Shown here: positions 26,483 to 35,689 of the stretch, in pieces
Layout: each line of letters begins with the position of its first letter
How positions within the stretch are numbered: the stretch's first letter is position 1
Assembly (NCBI RefSeq): GCF_017114825.1
Contig: NZ_JADEVO010000005.1
Coordinates: 124,001 to 188,000, forward strand
DNA: 64,000 nt
Direction of reading: 5' to 3'
Source: Pseudomonas gregormendelii
Lineage (GTDB): Bacteria; Pseudomonadota; Gammaproteobacteria; Pseudomonadales; Pseudomonadaceae
Translations under genes and position numbers: made by a program
Notes under the pieces: model-generated
The model's input: only the letters and a program-made list of their open reading frames with translations
What the model was told of the DNA's origin: nothing
Database searches by the model: none

Positions 26483-29400
26483 GCCAGATCAATCGCCTGT
26501 CCAACGGCGGACGCATCGACCGCAACAAAGTGCTGAGCTTCACGTTCAACGGCCAGAGCTACAAGGGCTATGAAGGTGACTCCCTGGCCGCCGCGCTGAT
26601 CGCCAACGGCGTGGATATCATCGGTCGCAGCTTCAAGTATTCCCGCCCACGCGGCATCTTCGCCGCAGGCGCTGAAGAGCCGAACGCAGTGCTGCAGATC
26701 GGCGCGACCGAAGCCACGCAGATACCTAACGTACGCGCCACGCAACAGGCCCTGTATCAAGGCCTGGTCGCCACCAGCACCAACGGCTGGCCAAGCGTGA
26801 ACAACGACATGATGGGCATTCTCGGCAAGGTCGGCGGCAAGCTGATGCCGCCGGGCTTTTACTACAAAACCTTCATGTACCCGCAATCGTTCTGGATGAC
26901 CTACGAGAAGTACATTCGTAAGGCCGCAGGTCTTGGTCGATCGCCGACCGAGAACGATCCGGACACCTACGACTACATGAACCAGCACTGTGACGTGCTG
27001 ATCGTTGGCGGTGGCCCTGCTGGCCTGGCCGCGGCACTGGCGGCTGCGCGCAGCGGTGCCCGGGTGATCCTGGCCGATGAACAGGAAGAGTTCGGCGGCA
27101 GCCTGCTCGATTCCCGCGAAAGCCTCGACGGCAAGCCTGCCGTGGAATGGATCGCCAGCGTCATCGACGAACTGAAGAACACCCCTGACGTGCTGCTGTT
27201 GCCGCGTGCCACGGTCAACGGTTACCACGACCATAACTTCCTGACCATTCACGAGCGTCTCACCGATCACCTCGGCGACCGCGCTCCGATCGGCCAGGTG
27301 CGTCAACGCATTCACCGCGTCCGCGCCAAGCGCGTGGTGCTGGCGACCGGTGCTCACGAGCGTCCGCTGGTCTACGGCAACAACGACGTGCCGGGCAACA
27401 TGCTTGCCGGTGCCGTCTCGACTTACGTTCGCCGGTATGGCGTCGCACCCGGCAAAAAGCTGGTCCTGAGCACCAACAACGACCACGCCTATCGCGTGGC
27501 GCTGGATTGGCTCGATGCCAGCCTGCAAGTCGTGGCTATCGCTGACGCGCGCAGCAATCCGCGCGGCGCGCTGGTGGAAGAGGCGCGCGCCAAAGGCATT
27601 CGCATCCTGACCGGCAGTGCCGTGATCGAGTCTCGCGGCACCAAGCGCGTGACTGGCGCGCGCATTGCTGCCATTGACGTCAAAGGGCACAAGGTCACCA
27701 GCCCCGGCGAATGGCTGGACTGCGACCTGGTGGTCAGCTCCGGCGGCTACAGCCCGGTGGTGCACCTGGCGTCGCACCTGGGAGGCAAGCCGACCTGGCG
27801 TGAAGACATCCTCGGTTTTGTACCGGGCGAGGCACCGCAAAAGCGCGTCTGCGTGGGCGGTATCAATGGCGTCTACGGTCTGGGTGATTCCCTGGCCGAT
27901 GGTTTTGAAGGTGGCGCCCGTGCCGCCAGCGAAGCCGGTTTCGGGGTGGTCGAAGGTACTTTGCCTAAAGCCCTGAGCCGCCTCGAAGAGCCAACCCTGG
28001 CGCTGTTCCAGGTGCCCCACGAGAAGAATTCGGCCCGTGCACCCAAGCAATTTGTCGACTTCCAGAACGACGTCACCGCCGGTGGCATCGAACTGGCGAC
28101 CCGCGAAGGTTTCGAGTCGGTTGAGCACGTCAAACGCTACACCGCACTGGGCTTCGGCACCGATCAGGGCAAGCTGGGTAACGTCAACGGCCTGGCCATC
28201 GCCGCCCGCTCGCTGAACGTCACCATCCCGCAGATGGGCACCACGATGTTCCGTCCCAACTACACGCCGGTGACTTTCGGTGCCGTAGCCGGTCGTCACT
28301 GTGGGCACATCTTCGAGCCTGTGCGTTTCACTGCATTGCATCACTGGCACGTGAAAAACGGCGCCGAGTTTGAAGACGTCGGCCAATGGAAACGCCCATG
28401 GTATTTCCCGAAAAACGGTGAAGACCTGCATGCCGCGGTCAAGCGCGAATGCAAGGCCGTGCGCGACAGCGTCGGTCTGCTGGATGCTTCGACCCTGGGC
28501 AAGATCGACATCCAGGGCCCGGACGCCCGCGAATTCCTCAACCGCATCTACACCAACGCCTGGACCAAGCTCGATGTGGGCAAGGCGCGTTACGGCCTGA
28601 TGTGCAAAGAAGACGGCATGGTTTTCGACGATGGCGTGACCGCTTGCCTGGCCGACAACCATTTTGTGATGACCACCACCACCGGCGGCGCCGCTCGGGT
28701 ACTGCAGTGGCTGGAAATTTACCAGCAGACCGAATGGCCAGGCCTGAAGGTGTACTTCACTTCAGTGACTGACCATTGGGCAACCATGACCCTGTCCGGC
28801 CCGAACAGCCGCAAGCTGCTCAGCCAGGTCACGGACATCGACTTGAGCAACGAAGCCTTCCCGTTCATGACCTGGAAAGAAGGCCTGGTCGGTGGCGTCC
28901 CGGCGCGGGTGTTCCGGATTTCGTTTACCGGCGAGCTGTCGTATGAAGTCAACGTGCAAGCCGACTACGCGATGGGCGTGCTGGAGAAAATCGTCGAGGC
29001 GGGCAAGCAGTACAACCTGACCCCGTATGGCACTGAAACCATGCACGTTCTGCGGGCCGAGAAGGGCTTCATTATCGTCGGCCAGGACACCGACGGTTCG
29101 ATGACCCCGGATGACCTGAACATGGGCTGGTGTGTCGGTCGCACCAAACCGTTCTCGTGGATCGGCTGGCGCGGCATGAACCGCGAGGATTGTGTGCGCG
29201 ATCAACGCAAACAGCTGGTTGGCCTGAAGCCGATCGATCCGACCAAATGGCTCCCTGAGGGTGCGCAGCTGGTGTTCAACACCAAGCAGGCGATCCCGAT
29301 GAGCATGGTCGGCCACGTGACCTCCAGCTACGCGCACAACTCCCTGGGCTATTCGTTTGCCATGGGCGTGGTCAAGGGCGGCCTGAACCGCATGGGCGAG

Positions 29401-29496
29401 CGAGTGTTCGCCCCGCTGGCGGATGGCAGCGTGATCGAGGCGGAAATCGTTTCTTCGGTGTTCTTTGATCCGAAGGGCGAGCGCCAGAACATTTGA
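26479..29496 (+). CDS. soxA: Sarcosine oxidase alpha subunit
   Basis: A 1005-aa multidomain subunit. The N-terminal segment resembles a 2Fe-2S ferredoxin-like fold that lacks the cluster (residues about 15-100). A FAD/NAD domain follows (VLIVGGGPAGLAAALAAARSG at about 173-193). The C-terminal half is a GcvT-like aminomethyltransferase domain (from about 610) that binds folate and captures the methylene group. Length is normal for the family. The start is set by the 4-base overlap with soxD. Confidence 0.95.
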   Translation: MSQINRLSNGGRIDRNKVLSFTFNGQSYKGYEGDSLAAALIANGVDIIGRSFKYSRPRGIFAAGAEEPNAVLQIGATEATQIPNVRATQQALYQGLVATSTNGWPSVNNDMMGILGKVGGKLMPPGFYYKTFMYPQSFWMTYEKYIRKAAGLGRSPTENDPDTYDYMNQHCDVLIVGGGPAGLAAALAAARSGARVILADEQEEFGGSLLDSRESLDGKPAVEWIASVIDELKNTPDVLLLPRATVNGYHDHNFLTIHERLTDHLGDRAPIGQVRQRIHRVRAKRVVLATGAHERPLVYGNNDVPGNMLAGAVSTYVRRYGVAPGKKLVLSTNNDHAYRVALDWLDASLQVVAIADARSNPRGALVEEARAKGIRILTGSAVIESRGTKRVTGARIAAIDVKGHKVTSPGEWLDCDLVVSSGGYSPVVHLASHLGGKPTWREDILGFVPGEAPQKRVCVGGINGVYGLGDSLADGFEGGARAASEAGFGVVEGTLPKALSRLEEPTLALFQVPHEKNSARAPKQFVDFQNDVTAGGIELATREGFESVEHVKRYTALGFGTDQGKLGNVNGLAIAARSLNVTIPQMGTTMFRPNYTPVTFGAVAGRHCGHIFEPVRFTALHHWHVKNGAEFEDVGQWKRPWYFPKNGEDLHAAVKRECKAVRDSVGLLDASTLGKIDIQGPDAREFLNRIYTNAWTKLDVGKARYGLMCKEDGMVFDDGVTACLADNHFVMTTTTGGAARVLQWLEIYQQTEWPGLKVYFTSVTDHWATMTLSGPNSRKLLSQVTDIDLSNEAFPFMTWKEGLVGGVPARVFRISFTGELSYEVNVQADYAMGVLEKIVEAGKQYNLTPYGTETMHVLRAEKGFIIVGQDTDGSMTPDDLNMGWCVGRTKPFSWIGWRGMNREDCVRDQRKQLVGLKPIDPTKWLPEGAQLVFNTKQAIPMSMVGHVTSSYAHNSLGYSFAMGVVKGGLNRMGERVFAPLADGSVIEAEIVSSVFFDPKGERQNI

Positions 29497-29524
29497 TGAC
29501 CTCGAGATCTGTGGGCGGGCTACC

Positions 29525-29590
29525 AATCGCTAGCAGGCTAGCTCCCACAGGGGAACGCGGTTGAATGTGGGAGCTAGCCTGCTGGCGATG
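29525..29590. repeat. REP pair (BIME) between soxA and soxG
   Basis: ATCGCTAGCAGGCTAGCTCC (from 29526) faces GGGAGCTAGCCTGCTGGCGA (from 29569). A hairpin here could reduce soxG relative to soxA message. Confidence 0.85.
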
Positions 29591-29641
29591 ACGGCAGTGC
29601 AGCCACCACAGGAACCAACAGAATTCAGGAACAGGTGCTTT

Positions 29642-30274
29642 ATGACCGCAGCCAATGTGTACCAACAACGCCCAACCACCGGCGCCAAGGCCGAGTCGTC
29701 GTTGCATCATGCCGACCTCGCCAGCCTGGTAGGCAAGGGTCGCAAGAATGCCGGCGTGATCGTGCGTGAGAAGAAACTCCTCGGCCACCTGACCATCCGT
29801 GGCGATGGCCACGATGCCGCGTTTTCCGAAGGGGTGCACAAGGCCCTCGGCATTGAATTGCCGGGCGCTCTGAGCGTGATCGTCAAGGGCGAGACCAGCC
29901 TGCAGTGGATGGGGCCGGATGAGTGGCTGCTGATCGTGCCGACCGGTGAAGAATTTGCCGCCGAGCAAAAGCTGCGTGAAGCGCTGGGTGATTTGCACAT
30001 CCAGATCGTCAACGTCAGCAGCGGCCAGCAGATCCTCGAACTGAGCGGCCCGAATGTGCGCCAGGTCCTGATGAAATCGACCAGCTACGACGTGCACCCC
30101 AACAGCTTCCCGGTGGGCAAGGCCGTGGGCACGGTGTTCGCCAAGTCGCAACTGGTGATCCGCCATACCGCCGAAGACACCTGGGAGCTGCTGATCCGTC
30201 GCAGCTTCTCTGATTACTGGTGGTTGTGGTTGCAGGATGCCGCAGCCGAGTACGGCCTTAGCGTCCAGGCTTGA
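29642..30274 (+). CDS. soxG: Sarcosine oxidase gamma subunit
   Basis: A 210-aa gamma subunit related in fold to the N-terminal part of GcvT/YgfZ-like proteins. LQWMGPDEWLLI near residue 81-92 is a typical family stretch. It completes the alpha-beta-gamma-delta tetramer. ATG 29642 (MTAANVYQQRP) is chosen; the longer frame from 29561 translates a REP element. It is followed by a further REP pair and purU. Confidence 0.93.
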   Translation: MTAANVYQQRPTTGAKAESSLHHADLASLVGKGRKNAGVIVREKKLLGHLTIRGDGHDAAFSEGVHKALGIELPGALSVIVKGETSLQWMGPDEWLLIVPTGEEFAAEQKLREALGDLHIQIVNVSSGQQILELSGPNVRQVLMKSTSYDVHPNSFPVGKAVGTVFAKSQLVIRHTAEDTWELLIRRSFSDYWWLWLQDAAAEYGLSVQA

Positions 30275-30288
30275 TCACAACCGCTCAC

Positions 30289-30390
30289 CTGTAGGAGCGA
30301 GCGTGCTCGCGATGGACTTGAGGACGACGCGTTAACCCAGGCAGTACGCGTTATCGTTGGCGCCCATCGCGAGCAAGCTCGCTCCTACAG
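30289..30390. repeat. REP pair (BIME) between soxG and purU
   Basis: CTGTAGGAGCGAGCGTGCTC (from 30289) faces CGCGAGCAAGCTCGCTCCTA (from 30368). Confidence 0.8.
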
Positions 30391-30430
30391 AGGTAGCGTC
30401 GTTTACCGATACCTCAGGAGTCACTGCACT

Positions 30431-31288
30431 ATGAGCCGCGCCCCAGACACATGGATTCTGACCGCCGACTGCCCTAGCGTCCTCGGCACCGTGGACGCGG
30501 TGACGCGGTTTCTTTTCGAGCAGGGCTGCTACGTCACCGAGCACCACTCCTTCGATGATCGGCTCTCGGGACGGTTTTTCATCCGGGTGGAATTCCGTCA
30601 GCCTGACGGGTTCGATGAACAGTCATTCCGCGCCGGCTTGCAGGAGCGCGGTGAAGCGTTCGGCATGATCTTCGAACTGACTGCGCCGAACTATCGGCCA
30701 AAAGTGGTGATCATGGTGTCCAAGGCCGATCACTGCCTCAACGATCTGCTCTATCGCCAACGCATTGGCCAACTGTCCATGGACGTGGCCGCAGTGGTCT
30801 CCAATCACCCGGACCTCAAGCCGCTGGCCGACTGGCACCAGATTCCTTACTACCACTTCCCGCTCGACCCGAACGACAAGCCATCGCAAGAGCGTCAGGT
30901 GTGGCAAGTGATCGAAGAGTGCGGTGCGGAGTTGGTGATTCTTGCGCGCTACATGCAGGTCCTGTCACCGGAGCTGTGCCGCAAGCTCGATGGCAAGGCG
31001 ATCAATATCCATCACTCCCTGTTGCCCGGTTTCAAGGGCGCCAAGCCGTATCACCAGGCCTACAACAAGGGTGTGAAACTGGTGGGCGCCACGGCGCACT
31101 ACATCAACAACGACCTGGACGAAGGGCCGATCATTGCCCAGGGCGTGGAGGCCGTGGATCACAGTCACTACCCGGAAGACCTGATCGCCAAGGGGCGGGA
31201 TATCGAAGGGCTGACCTTGGCGCGAGCGGTGGGTTATCACATTGAGCGGCGGGTGTTCCTGAACGCCAATCGCACCGTCGTTCTTTAA
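30431..31288 (+). CDS. purU: Formyltetrahydrofolate deformylase
   Basis: A 285-aa enzyme hydrolysing 10-formyl-THF to formate and THF. It has an N-terminal ACT domain (about residues 8-85) and a C-terminal formyltransferase-fold domain with INIHHSLLPGF (about 222-232) and the LDEGPIIAQ loop that carries the catalytic Asp. In this operon it recycles THF charged by the sarcosine oxidase. It is the purU2-type copy by context. The start follows AGGAG at 30416-30420. Confidence 0.95.
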   Translation: MSRAPDTWILTADCPSVLGTVDAVTRFLFEQGCYVTEHHSFDDRLSGRFFIRVEFRQPDGFDEQSFRAGLQERGEAFGMIFELTAPNYRPKVVIMVSKADHCLNDLLYRQRIGQLSMDVAAVVSNHPDLKPLADWHQIPYYHFPLDPNDKPSQERQVWQVIEECGAELVILARYMQVLSPELCRKLDGKAINIHHSLLPGFKGAKPYHQAYNKGVKLVGATAHYINNDLDEGPIIAQGVEAVDHSHYPEDLIAKGRDIEGLTLARAVGYHIERRVFLNANRTVVL

Positions 31289-31292
31289 ATCG

Positions 31293-31383
31293 CTATCGCT
31301 GGCAAGCCAGCTCGCACAGGGCTGAGGTCGCTCAGAAAATGTGCACAACCCTAACCTTGTGGGAGCGGGCTTGCCCGCGATGA
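31293..31383. repeat. REP pair (BIME) between purU and fdhA
   Basis: CTATCGCTGGCAAGCCAGCT (from 31293) and TGTGGGAGCGGGCTTGCCCG (from 31359) face each other, with different stem sequences. Confidence 0.75.
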
Positions 31384-31497
31384 GGCCCTCAAACACAACA
31401 CAAGACACAAGACCCACAGGCAATAACCCGAGCAATCAACGCGCCGCCGCTACAAGGCGACGTGAGTGCTACATAAAAACAACAGCGAGGTGAAAGC

Positions 31498-32697
31498 ATG
31501 TCTGGCAATCGTGGTGTGGTGTATCTCGGCGCTGGCAAGGTCGAAGTACAGAAAATTGACTATCCGAAAATGCAGGACCCGCGCGGCAGGAAGATCAACC
31601 ACGCTGTGATCCTGCGCGTAGTGTCCACCAACATCTGTGGTTCCGACCAGCACATGGTACGCGGTCGTACCACCGCTCAAACCGGCCTGGTGCTGGGGCA
31701 CGAAATCACCGGTGAAGTGATTGAGAAGGGCAGCGACGTCGAGAACCTGCAAATCGGTGACCTGGTGTCCGTGCCGTTCAACGTGGCTTGCGGGCGCTGC
31801 CGTTCCTGCAAGGAAATGCACACCGGTGTCTGCCTCAGCGTTAACCCGGCACGTCCGGGCGGTGCTTACGGTTATGTCGACATGGGCGACTGGACCGGCG
31901 GCCAGGCTGAATACGCCTTGGTGCCTTACGCCGACTTCAACCTGTTGAAACTGCCTGACCGCGATCGCGCGATGGAAAAAATCCGTGACCTGACCTGCCT
32001 CTCCGACATCCTGCCGACCGGTTACCACGGCGCAGTCACTGCCGGCGTTGGCCCGGGCAGCACCGTATACATTGCAGGCGCGGGTCCAGTCGGCCTGGCC
32101 GCTGCAGCTTCCGCTCGTCTACTGGGCGCCGCTGTGGTCATCATCGGCGACGTCAACACCGTGCGCCTGGCACACGCCAAGGCCCAGGGCTTCGAAATTG
32201 CCGACCTGTCCCTGGACACCCCGCTGCACGAACAGATCGCCGCATTGCTGGGCGAGCCTGAAGTAGACTGCGCCGTAGACGCCGTCGGCTTCGAAGCGCG
32301 CGGTCATGGCCACGATGGTGCGAAACACGAGGCTCCGGCCACGGTGCTCAACTCGTTGATGGGCGTGGTTCGTGTTGCCGGCAAAATCGGCATCCCGGGC
32401 CTTTACGTGACCGAAGATCCAGGTGCAGTGGATGCCGCAGCAAAAATGGGCAGCCTGAGCATTCGCTTTGGTCTGGGCTGGGCTAAATCCCACAGCTTCC
32501 ACACCGGCCAGACACCTGTGATGAAGTACAACCGCCAGCTGATGCAGGCGATCATGTGGGACCGTATCAACATTGCCGAAGTGGTGGGCGTGCAGGTGAT
32601 CAGCCTGGATCAGGCACCGGAAGGTTACGGCGAGTTTGATGCAGGTGTACCGAAGAAGTTTGTGATTGATCCGCACAAGTTGTTCAGCGCGGCGTAA
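31498..32697 (+). CDS. fdhA: Glutathione-independent formaldehyde dehydrogenase
   Basis: A 399-aa zinc-dependent medium-chain dehydrogenase with tightly bound NAD, as in P. putida formaldehyde dehydrogenase. Catalytic zinc is marked by NICGSDQHMVRG (about residues 44-55), and the structural zinc by CGRCRSCKEMHTGVC (about 97-111). The nucleotide-binding GAGPVGLAAAASARLLG is near 177-193. It oxidises the formaldehyde released by the Gbc, Dgc and sarcosine demethylations. It ends the catabolic block and has its own terminator. Confidence 0.95.
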   Translation: MSGNRGVVYLGAGKVEVQKIDYPKMQDPRGRKINHAVILRVVSTNICGSDQHMVRGRTTAQTGLVLGHEITGEVIEKGSDVENLQIGDLVSVPFNVACGRCRSCKEMHTGVCLSVNPARPGGAYGYVDMGDWTGGQAEYALVPYADFNLLKLPDRDRAMEKIRDLTCLSDILPTGYHGAVTAGVGPGSTVYIAGAGPVGLAAAASARLLGAAVVIIGDVNTVRLAHAKAQGFEIADLSLDTPLHEQIAALLGEPEVDCAVDAVGFEARGHGHDGAKHEAPATVLNSLMGVVRVAGKIGIPGLYVTEDPGAVDAAAKMGSLSIRFGLGWAKSHSFHTGQTPVMKYNRQLMQAIMWDRINIAEVVGVQVISLDQAPEGYGEFDAGVPKKFVIDPHKLFSAA

Positions 32698-32712
32698 ACG
32701 GTTACGCAAAAC

Positions 32713-32741
32713 AAAACGGCGACCTCAGGGTCGCCGTTTTT
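32713..32741 (+). terminator. Rho-independent terminator of fdhA
   Basis: AAAACGGCGACC (32713-32724) pairs with GGTCGCCGTTTT (32729-32740) around a TCAG loop, with T-rich flank. It lies 16 bp after the fdhA stop. Confidence 0.9.
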
Positions 32742-32747
32742 ACATCA

Positions 32748-32824
32748 GAAGATCGCAGCCTTCGGCGGCTCCTATGCCGAACGCGTAACCCTGTAGGAGC
32801 TGCCGAAGGCTGCGATCTTTTGAT
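32748..32824. repeat. REP pair (BIME), GTAGGAGCTGC type
   Basis: GATCGCAGCCTTCGGCGGCT (from 32751) faces GTAGGAGCTGCCGAAGGCTG (from 32793). It separates convergent fdhA and the anti-sigma gene. Confidence 0.85.
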
Positions 32825-32836
32825 CTTTTCGTTTGC

Positions 32837-33511
32837 TCACAACACCGCCAACGACCCTTGATACAACACCGGCCCCGTCGGCTGTCCGGTCGGCGAGCCC
32901 CCCTTGGGCTCCAGGCTCACCGCCAACGCAATCGGCTTGCCGATCAGCACCTTTTGCGCATCGCTCAGCTCAACCTTGCCCTTGCCACCCGCCGGAATCA
33001 CGCCGAGGGAAATCGGTTTGCCATTCGCCGGTATCGCCCACAACTCCAGGCTGCGTCCCGGATCAACCGCAGCCAACGCCAGCGGCTCCACTTGCAGATA
33101 GTTGTCGTGGGCCTGAACCCTTAGCGCCGGTTGCGAATCGGCCGTCAGCAATGTCGCGCTGTACCGCGCTTCATCACGGTTGTAGAGCACGCTCAGGAAC
33201 ACGACGACCACCAGCGAACACAACGCCGCCGTCACCCGCATCCAGTTCCAGAAGGAACGCTTCTGTGGCACATGCAGTTTTTGTGGGTCGATGCGCGCCG
33301 TGAAGCCTTGCCACACGCGTTCCGGCACCGGTTGCTCGGGCAATGCTTCGGTCAGGCTGGCGAGACTGTCCTGCCAGTGCGCCAGTTCTGCGCGTAATGC
33401 CGCGTCTTCCAGCAGCAACTGTTCAAAGCGCCGACGAGCTGCTGCGGGCATCAAGCCAATGGCGTAGTCGGCGGCGAGGGCTCGGCGCAGGCTCGGGGTT
33501 TGATAGTTCAT
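32837..33511 (-). CDS. Membrane-anchored anti-sigma factor (RskA-like)
   Basis: A 224-aa protein with an N-terminal cytosolic anti-sigma zinc-finger-like helical region (about residues 1-85; no complete Cys/His zinc motif), one transmembrane helix (about 92-112, VTAALCSLVVVVFLSVLY) and a periplasmic RskA domain rich in Ala/Val/Gly. It would hold the upstream-encoded ECF sigma factor inactive until a periplasmic signal. Its start overlaps the sigma gene stop by 4 bases. Confidence 0.88.
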   Translation of the reverse strand: MNYQTPSLRRALAADYAIGLMPAAARRRFEQLLLEDAALRAELAHWQDSLASLTEALPEQPVPERVWQGFTARIDPQKLHVPQKRSFWNWMRVTAALCSLVVVVFLSVLYNRDEARYSATLLTADSQPALRVQAHDNYLQVEPLALAAVDPGRSLELWAIPANGKPISLGVIPAGGKGKVELSDAQKVLIGKPIALAVSLEPKGGSPTGQPTGPVLYQGSLAVL

Positions 33512-34056
33512 GATTCAAGGCACCTGCGCAGGCGCTCCATACCACGGCGGATCCAGGATTTGACCGAGCCCAGCGGCGCGGCCAGGTGTTCCGCCAGTTC
33601 CGAGCAGGACAGCCCTTGAAAGTAGGCGACGGTGATCGATTGACGCTGCATGCCGTCGAGGCTTTCCAGGCAGCGGTTCAAGGCATTGGCCTCGCGTGCG
33701 GTGTTTAATAATTCGTGGGCGGATGGACTTTCATCCACCAGCGCCTGTTCTTCGAGATCGGTCAACGGTCGGTCGCGGTGTTTGCGCAGCTGGTCGATGG
33801 CTTGATTGCGGGTGATGTTGACCATCCAGGTCAGCGGCGCCGACAGATGTGCCTCATAGCGCGAAGCGTTGTTCCAGATGCGCACGAAGCTTTCCTGCAG
33901 CACTTCTTCGGCCAGGTCTTGACGCCCCATGAACCGCAGGGCAATACCGTGCAAACGCGGGCCGACACTGCGGTAAAGCGTCTCGAATGCGCGGCGGTCA
34001 CCCAGCGAACACTGGGCCAGAAGCTGCCTGAGCTGATCGGTGTCGGCAATGGAAAT
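33508..34056 (-). CDS. ECF sigma factor (SigK-like), apparent ATT start
   Basis: About 182 aa with region 2 (GDRRAFETLYRSVGPRLHG to LAEEVLQESFVRIW) and region 4 (ITVAYFQGLSCSELAEHLAAPLGSVKSWIRRGM), typical of SigK/RpoE-type factors paired with RskA anti-sigmas. No ATG, GTG or TTG lies in frame near the domain start. A GGAG (34067-34064) sits 7 nt before an in-frame ATT at 34056, so an ATT start (M-S-I-A-D-T) is proposed. The only other in-frame start is TTG 34212, overlapping the fasciclin stop, but the 52 residues it would add look non-coding. Confidence 0.8.
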   Translation of the reverse strand: MSIADTDQLRQLLAQCSLGDRRAFETLYRSVGPRLHGIALRFMGRQDLAEEVLQESFVRIWNNASRYEAHLSAPLTWMVNITRNQAIDQLRKHRDRPLTDLEEQALVDESPSAHELLNTAREANALNRCLESLDGMQRQSITVAYFQGLSCSELAEHLAAPLGSVKSWIRRGMERLRRCLES

Positions 34057-34208
34057 AACGGTTCTCCAATCAGTCGAGGTGGTGAGGTGAGGTTGCGTGC
34101 GGTGCCGGTTGCAGGCAGAGGTTAGTTCACAGCGCGCAGTTGTTCCATTCACGGGCAGACACCTCGGAAAAATCCGCCGACCCCGATGCGCAGGGCCGGC
34201 GGTACAAC

Positions 34209-34802
34209 TCAACCTTTCGGCATCAGCACTTTGTCGATGACCTGAATCACGCCGTTTGACTGGTACACGTCGTAGGTGGTGATATCGGCGACATCACCTT
34301 TTTCATCTTTGATGGTGATGTTGTGCGGGCCGTTCATCATCGCCCAGAGCTTGCCGCCAGCGACGGTGGTGAGTTCGGTCTTGCCGCCACCGGCCTTGAT
34401 CTTCTCGGTCAGGGTCATCATGTCGAGTTTTCCGGCGACGACGTGGTAGGTGAGGATTTTGGTCAGGGTGGCCTTGTTTTCAGGTTTGAGCAGCGTATCG
34501 ACGGTGCCGGCGGGCAGGGCGGTAAAGGCCGAATTGACCGGTGCGAACACGGTGAATGGGCCTTTGCCTTTGAGCGTGTCGACGAGGCCGGCGGCTTTCA
34601 CGGCGGCGACCAGCGTGGTGTGGTCTGAGGAGTTCACCGCGTTGTCGACGATGTCTTTGCTCGGCAGCATGCTTTGGCCGCCGACCATCACCGCGTCATG
34701 GCTCATGGTTGCCGCTTGCACGGTGTTCAGGACGGATCCGCCGCCAAGGGCCAGGGTCAGCAGGCTGGCAATCAACGGCGTTTTCATCGAAGTGCGTTTC
34801 AT
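34209..34802 (-). CDS. Secreted fasciclin (FAS1) domain protein
   Basis: A 197-aa protein with a signal peptide (about residues 1-30, ending near VQAAT) and one FAS1 domain, with both conserved boxes: FTVFAPVNSAFTALP (about 83-97) and ILTYHVVAGKLD (about 117-128). FAS1 proteins mediate adhesion or act as signals at the cell envelope. It lies upstream of and in the same direction as the ECF sigma and anti-sigma genes, the same trio as in other bacteria, and is likely a target of that sigma. ATG 34802 has AAGGA at good spacing. Confidence 0.88.
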   Translation of the reverse strand: MKRTSMKTPLIASLLTLALGGGSVLNTVQAATMSHDAVMVGGQSMLPSKDIVDNAVNSSDHTTLVAAVKAAGLVDTLKGKGPFTVFAPVNSAFTALPAGTVDTLLKPENKATLTKILTYHVVAGKLDMMTLTEKIKAGGGKTELTTVAGGKLWAMMNGPHNITIKDEKGDVADITTYDVYQSNGVIQVIDKVLMPKG

Positions 34803-34922
34803 GGTAGTGATCCTTGAGGAGGGAATCGGCCAGGAATGTCTGTCCGTGCTTGATATACGCGGCCGGGTCTAGACTGGATGCACCACGAAGAAACTCTTTT
34901 TACGGGTCACAACGCCGGACCT

Positions 34923-35021
34923 TGTAGGAGCTGGCAAAGCCTGCGATCTTTTGATCTTGATTTTGGGCGGGCTTGAATGCGCTGAAGATCAAAAGATCGC
35001 AGCCTTCGGCAGCTACTACAG
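34923..35021. repeat. REP pair (BIME) in the fasciclin/DUF2780 divergent gap
   Basis: TGTAGGAGCTGGCAAAGCCT (from 34923) faces AAAAGATCGCAGCCTTCGGC (from 34991). The 328-bp gap (34803-35130) otherwise shows no gene; promoters for both sides should lie in it. Confidence 0.75.
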
Positions 35022-35130
35022 AAGCTGCGACAGGCTTACAGATGCGGGAACAATCCTCCGGGAAACCAGTCGAACGCACAGCTTTTCGCCGCTCATGGGT
35101 GGGCGGTTTATGCCTAAAGAGGTTGTCTCG

Positions 35131-35688
35131 ATGAAGATTTCACGCGGTTTTGCACTGGCTTCGCTCATGACCCTGGCGGCCAGCCCGGTGTTCGCCGGGT
35201 TCACCCTGGACGATCTGACCAAAGCGGCGTCGAGCATGCAGGGCGGTGATGCGGCCACTAAAGCGGCGCCGACCTCGGAAACGGCGGGTCTGCTCGGCGC
35301 GCTGACTTCGCAGTTGAATGTAAAACCCGAGCAAGCCGTCGGTGGCGCCGCGGCGATGCTGGGCCTGGCGAAGAATCAGCTGAGTTCGACCGACTATTCC
35401 GAACTGGCCAAAAGCGTTCCGGGGATCGACAAGTTGTCGGGCGGTGGTGAGCTGGGCGCGTTGGCCGGTTTGCTCGGCTCGAACGGCAAGGCGGCAGGGC
35501 TGGACAATGCCTTGGGCACCGTCAAGGACACCAACGACCTGAACAATGCGTTCAGCGCCCTGGGCATGGACACCGGCATGATCGGCCAGTTTGCCCCCTT
35601 GATCCTGCAATACCTCGGTCAACAGGGCGTTGGTGGTTCGCTGCTGCAAAGCCTCGGCAGCATCTGGGGCGCAGGTACCGGCACCTGA
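35131..35688 (+). CDS. Secreted DUF2780 (VcgC/VcgE-like) protein
   Basis: A 185-aa exported protein with a signal peptide (MKISRGFALASLMTLAASPVFA) and a helical Gly/Ala/Leu-rich mature domain of the DUF2780 family (QLNVKPEQAVGGAAAMLGLAK and the GMDTGMIGQFAPLILQYLGQQG end). The family has no proven function. ATG 35131 follows an AAAGAGG ribosome site; the longer open frame from 34951 crosses a REP element and is rejected. It is convergent with the acyltransferase gene, 1 bp apart from its stop. Confidence 0.82.
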   Translation: MKISRGFALASLMTLAASPVFAGFTLDDLTKAASSMQGGDAATKAAPTSETAGLLGALTSQLNVKPEQAVGGAAAMLGLAKNQLSSTDYSELAKSVPGIDKLSGGGELGALAGLLGSNGKAAGLDNALGTVKDTNDLNNAFSALGMDTGMIGQFAPLILQYLGQQGVGGSLLQSLGSIWGAGTGT

Positions 35689-35689
35689 T

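Noticed and set aside
26398..28662. Long minus-strand open frame (754 codons) opposite soxA
   Set aside because: It is fully antisense to a clear sarcosine oxidase alpha gene and its His/Ala/Val-rich translation has no family features.
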